This document shows positions 61,681-64,000 of a stretch of DNA of 64,000 bases, in pieces. Source of the DNA: Bacteroidales bacterium (lineage in GTDB: Bacteria > Bacteroidota > Bacteroidia > Bacteroidales > UBA932); assembly GCA_017480345.1 (NCBI GenBank), contig JAFVAU010000016.1, positions 102,116-166,115 of the forward strand. The letters run 5' to 3'. The notes below the pieces were generated by a model, which ran no database searches, was not told the DNA's origin, and saw only the letters and a list, made by a program, of their open reading frames with translations. The position numbers and the translations under genes are program-made. How positions within the stretch are numbered: the stretch's first letter is position 1; each line of letters opens with the position of its first letter.

Positions 61681-61726
61681 TACTTTTGTCAAGTCAAATT
61701 TGACAACGGCGGTTGTTAACTGACAA
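61681..61726 (+). promoter_or_regulatory. Promoter and operator cluster of the HTH gene
   Basis: -7 TACTTTTG (61681-61688) is followed by the perfect palindrome GTCAAATTTGAC (61693-61704) and several TTGTCA/TGACAA half-sites (61686-61691, 61701-61706, 61721-61726). This suits autoregulation by the downstream HTH protein. A 22-codon basic frame (61726-61794) overlaps the HTH start and may be a leader peptide. Confidence 0.5.
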
Positions 61727-61774
61727 TGCAAAGGAAAACAATGCGCCGTAAACGCCCAAATTTGAAAAGGAAAA

Positions 61775-62080
61775 ATGATGGCAAACGAAGTTAAGAATGC
61801 AGCAGTAGAATCTGCTGCCCAGACCGCTCAGACCCCGAATTCAAGGGCCAGAATGCCCTTTTCTCCCGGAACGAAAAAGGGAGCCCGCCTCCGTCCCGTA
61901 TTTGACTTCCTGATGGACGAAAACGTCTCCCTTTCGGAGCTCGGCCGCCGTGTGGGAATCTCCCGCCAAAGCATGAGCACCCGCTTCGCCGTGGACGACT
62001 GCAAAATGTCCGACATGGAAAAGATGGCCGACGCCATCGGCTACGATTTCGAGTGGACCTTTAAGAAGAGGCAGCAGTAG
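61775..62080 (+). CDS. Small helix-turn-helix regulator of the mobile element
   Basis: A 101-residue protein with a disordered, Ala/Thr-rich N-terminus and a C-terminal HTH: LSELGRRVGISRQSMSTRFA, then VDDCKMSDMEKMADAIGYDF, the pattern of XRE/Cro-type repressors. Start is the ATG at 61775 or the next codon, also ATG, at 61778. It is divergent from the primase and convergent with the coupling protein, whose 3' end it overlaps by 20 bases. Probable autoregulator of the element. Confidence 0.78.
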   Translation: MMANEVKNAAVESAAQTAQTPNSRARMPFSPGTKKGARLRPVFDFLMDENVSLSELGRRVGISRQSMSTRFAVDDCKMSDMEKMADAIGYDFEWTFKKRQQ

Positions 62081-63231
62081 CCCCCGGCTCCGGATCCGGC
62101 CGGTTGAGTTCCTTTTGCACGAGGTTATAAACCTCGTTGCGGATGCGCTTATAGTTGAGCCGGACCTCCTTCATGATTGTTTCTTTTGTTGTATCGACGA
62201 CCTGCGGGACTTCCTCCTTGTGGGTCGTCTTTCCGTCCGAGATAATCTCCCCGCAGAACACCTTCGGGTGGATCTTCTGCCGATACTCATCGGCCACGTA
62301 GCCGCAGAAGGAGCCTTGCGACAGCGCCTCTATACGGCTGGCCGGGAGCACATCCCGCTGCTGGAAGGATATGGTGACGTGTTCGGAGGTGTCGCTCTCC
62401 TGATAGGAGCGTGTTTCCTGCTCGAACTTGCCGAACGACTTGGACAGTCCCTCGGCCGTCTCGCCCTTGACAGCACCGGCAAAGACGTTCCCCACCGTGT
62501 TGAAGATGACGTCCGATTCCTTCTTGTCGTAATCTTTCACCAGCTGGGATTTGTCCTGGGCGCCTAGTACCACAGCGACCTTATTCTGCCGGGCCGTGTT
62601 GATGAGGTGGTCCAGGCCTTTCAGGTAGATGGTGGGCAGTTCGTCAATCAGCACGCCGCAGCGCATCATCCCGGGCCGGTTGATAATCTTGAAGAGCTGG
62701 CTCATCAGCATGGCCAGCGTGGTCCCGTAGACCTGCTGACGGGTGGGATTGTTCCCCACGCAGACAATCTTCGGATGCTGCGGGTCGTTGATTTGCAGGG
62801 AGAAATCGTCCCCGGAGAGCGTCCAGTACAGGGTTTCGGAGACAAAGCGGTTGAGTGGCACACGGGCCGATGCAATCTGGCCCTGCAGCTGCTCGAAGGC
62901 CCGGTCCGTTATGGCGTCCTGAAAAGTGTTGCGCTTCACGTCCAGTTCCGGATAGCGCTGCATAATCAGCAGCACGTGCTTGTAGTTCTGCCCCATCAGC
63001 TCGATGAGGTGCGGAAATGTGCAATACTTGCCGCCCTCGTAGATTCGAAGGAACCAGATGAGCATATCCACGTAGCAACGGGCAGACAGTGAGAAGAAAT
63101 CATCCCCCTTGTTCGTCTCCTTGCTGGCGTTTTTCATGATTACCTCGGCAATCTCCGTGGCGTCGATGGGGTCCTGCAGGTAGCGCGGATGGATGGGGTT
63201 GAAGCGGTGCGAGTACAGCGGGTCATCAAAG
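62061..63231 (-). CDS. TraG/MobC-like conjugative coupling protein, 5' end removed by an IS
   Basis: C-terminal two-thirds of a type IV coupling ATPase, which brings the relaxase-DNA complex to the mating pore. The frame continues upstream of the first ATG (63137): FDDPLYSHRFNPIHPRYL, then DATEIAEVIMKNASKE, as in Bacteroidales TraG. Further on are the Walker B-type MMRCGVLIDELPTIYLKG, NKVAVVLGAQDKSQLVKDY, FNTVGNVFAGAVKGETAE and SQGSFCGYVADEY. At about 63231 the coding sequence meets the IS21-like end, so the N-terminal membrane anchor and Walker A are gone. The element is probably no longer self-transmissible. Confidence 0.85.
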
Positions 63232-64000
63232 TGTAGATAGTAAAGTGGATTTCCACCAAAATGGATTTGAAAAAGGGGCCAATGGAAGGCCGTTTCAAAG
63301 GTAAGTAAGTCTCGATTCTTTTCAAAGTTTTTTGAAGATATTTTGTGTTTCTTTCACTCGGTATGAGGGGCCGGTCATGTTAACCATGAAGGCCTTGTGG
63401 CAGAGTCGGTCAACCAGGGCGGAACAGAGGACCTTGTCCTTGATTATTTCCTCCCAGCGCGTGAACGGCAGGTTGGTGGTGATGATTGTGGCCTTGTCTC
63501 CGGTCCTTGTCGATATCATATTGAACAGCAGTTCAGCGCCTTCCTTGTCGAAGCTGACATAGCCCATCTCGTCACAGATGACCAGGTCATACTTGCGGAA
63601 GCGGGATTCCAGGGACTGAAGGGTCTTGTCCGTCTTTGCCTCCCGGATTTGCGTAAGCATGTGAGGCACAGTGGTAAAGTAGACTGTATAACCCTCCATG
63701 CAGGCCTTGATTCCCAGCCCGATGGCGATATGGGTTTTGCCGGTACCTGGATTGCCATACATGACGATATTGCGCCCCGCGCGTATAAAGTCCAAGGTCT
63801 CAAACTCGGGGAGAAGATTCCGGCCATCGGCCGGAAGATCTTCTCTGACAAGTTCAGCGAGGTATTTCATCTGAGGGAAGCCCGCCTTGTGTATGCGCGT
63901 GTACTTCCTATTCTCATAGCGCTGGTCAACCTCCTTCTGGAGAAGCGTGGCGAGGAACCGGCGATAGTCCCAGCCGCTGGAAAGTGCCTGCGCAATCGTA
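63232..64000 (-). mobile_element. IS21-family insertion sequence (one end, istB side)
   Basis: The junction with the interrupted coupling-protein gene falls at about 63232, where the sequence begins TGTAGATAGTAAAGTGG. IS21 ends typically start TGT and carry repeated internal motifs; here AAGTGGATTTCC and AAATGGATTTGA occur as near-repeats just inside (63244-63271). istB follows; istA and the other end lie beyond the window. Confidence 0.85.
63322..64000 (-). CDS. istB: IS21-family helper ATPase IstB (N-terminus beyond window)
   Basis: AAA+ ATPase that selects target DNA and stimulates the IstA transposase. The frame is open to the window end; the visible 226 residues include the N-terminal YRRFLATLLQKEVDQRYENR, Walker A IVMYGNPGTGKTHIAIGLG, Walker B YDLVICDEMGYVSFDKEGA, sensor TIITTNLPFTRWEEII, and ALVDRLCHKAFMVNMTG near the end. 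The usual length is about 240-260 residues, so only a few residues are missing. Confidence 0.94.
   Translation of the reverse strand, partial: TIAQALSSGWDYRRFLATLLQKEVDQRYENRKYTRIHKAGFPQMKYLAELVREDLPADGRNLLPEFETLDFIRAGRNIVMYGNPGTGKTHIAIGLGIKACMEGYTVYFTTVPHMLTQIREAKTDKTLQSLESRFRKYDLVICDEMGYVSFDKEGAELLFNMISTRTGDKATIITTNLPFTRWEEIIKDKVLCSALVDRLCHKAFMVNMTGPSYRVKETQNIFKKL

Overview
The window is chromosomal DNA of a high-GC member of the Bacteroidales, probably a gut-type organism. The evidence is a SusC/RagA-type TonB-dependent receptor beginning a polysaccharide-utilisation locus, many lipoprotein signal peptides, bactofilins, a Bacteroidetes-type serine palmitoyltransferase, a LruC-domain lipoprotein, and repeated -33 TTTG / -7 TAnnTTTG promoters. 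The genus cannot be fixed from the sequence alone.

Region 1 (1-16000) is a pectin utilisation locus. On the minus strand lie GH28 polygalacturonase, a CE12-CE8 fused esterase, GH105 unsaturated galacturonyl hydrolase, PL1 pectate lyase and the start of SusC, joined by 4-base overlaps, with a GH43 enzyme just upstream. Divergent from GH43 are a LacI-family regulator, KDG kinase and KDPG aldolase, which finish uronate catabolism. Three copies of the palindrome CAAACGTTTG mark the probable LacI operators. A GH3 enzyme, a DUF3089 hydrolase and an MgtC-like protein follow on the minus strand.

Region 2 (16000-19400) is accessory. A 102-base hairpin-bearing direct repeat occurs at both ends (77% identical, ungapped). 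Between the copies are a reverse-transcriptase remnant, a lipoprotein with a FISUMP-like C-terminus resembling a diversity-generating retroelement (DGR) target, a small peptide gene and a small serine recombinase.

Region 3 (19400-30000) holds dihydrolipoyl dehydrogenase, GH78 rhamnosidase, an M48 protease, a DUF1538 membrane protein with two PII-like partners, and a nucleobase uptake cluster (two NCS2 permeases around a Tsx-like outer-membrane channel).

Region 4 (30000-44700) begins with a five-gene minus-strand operon that looks like a synthase-dependent exopolysaccharide exporter: membrane HEAT protein, processive GT2, TPR plus YaiO-like barrel, DUF4838 protein and DUF1573 lipoprotein. A LruC-domain lipoprotein, two bactofilins and SecA follow.

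Region 5 (44700-58900) holds surface-glycan genes (two GT2, a GT8-like enzyme, a flippase), glnS, the fucose genes fucI and fucP, serine palmitoyltransferase, a degenerate aspartokinase, a phosphodiester glycosidase-family lipoprotein, tRNA-Gly(CCC) and hisS. Two copies of an unusual palindromic element occur here. They share a core but have arms specific to each site: one copy lies in frame inside a glycosyltransferase, the other between fucI and fucP.

Region 6 (58900-64000) is the left end of an integrated conjugative or mobilisable element at an initiator tRNA gene. A large serine integrase reads antisense into the tRNA, followed by a small protein, a frameshifted CHC2/toprim primase, an HTH regulator and a TraG-like coupling protein cut off by an IS21-family insertion whose istB runs out of the window.
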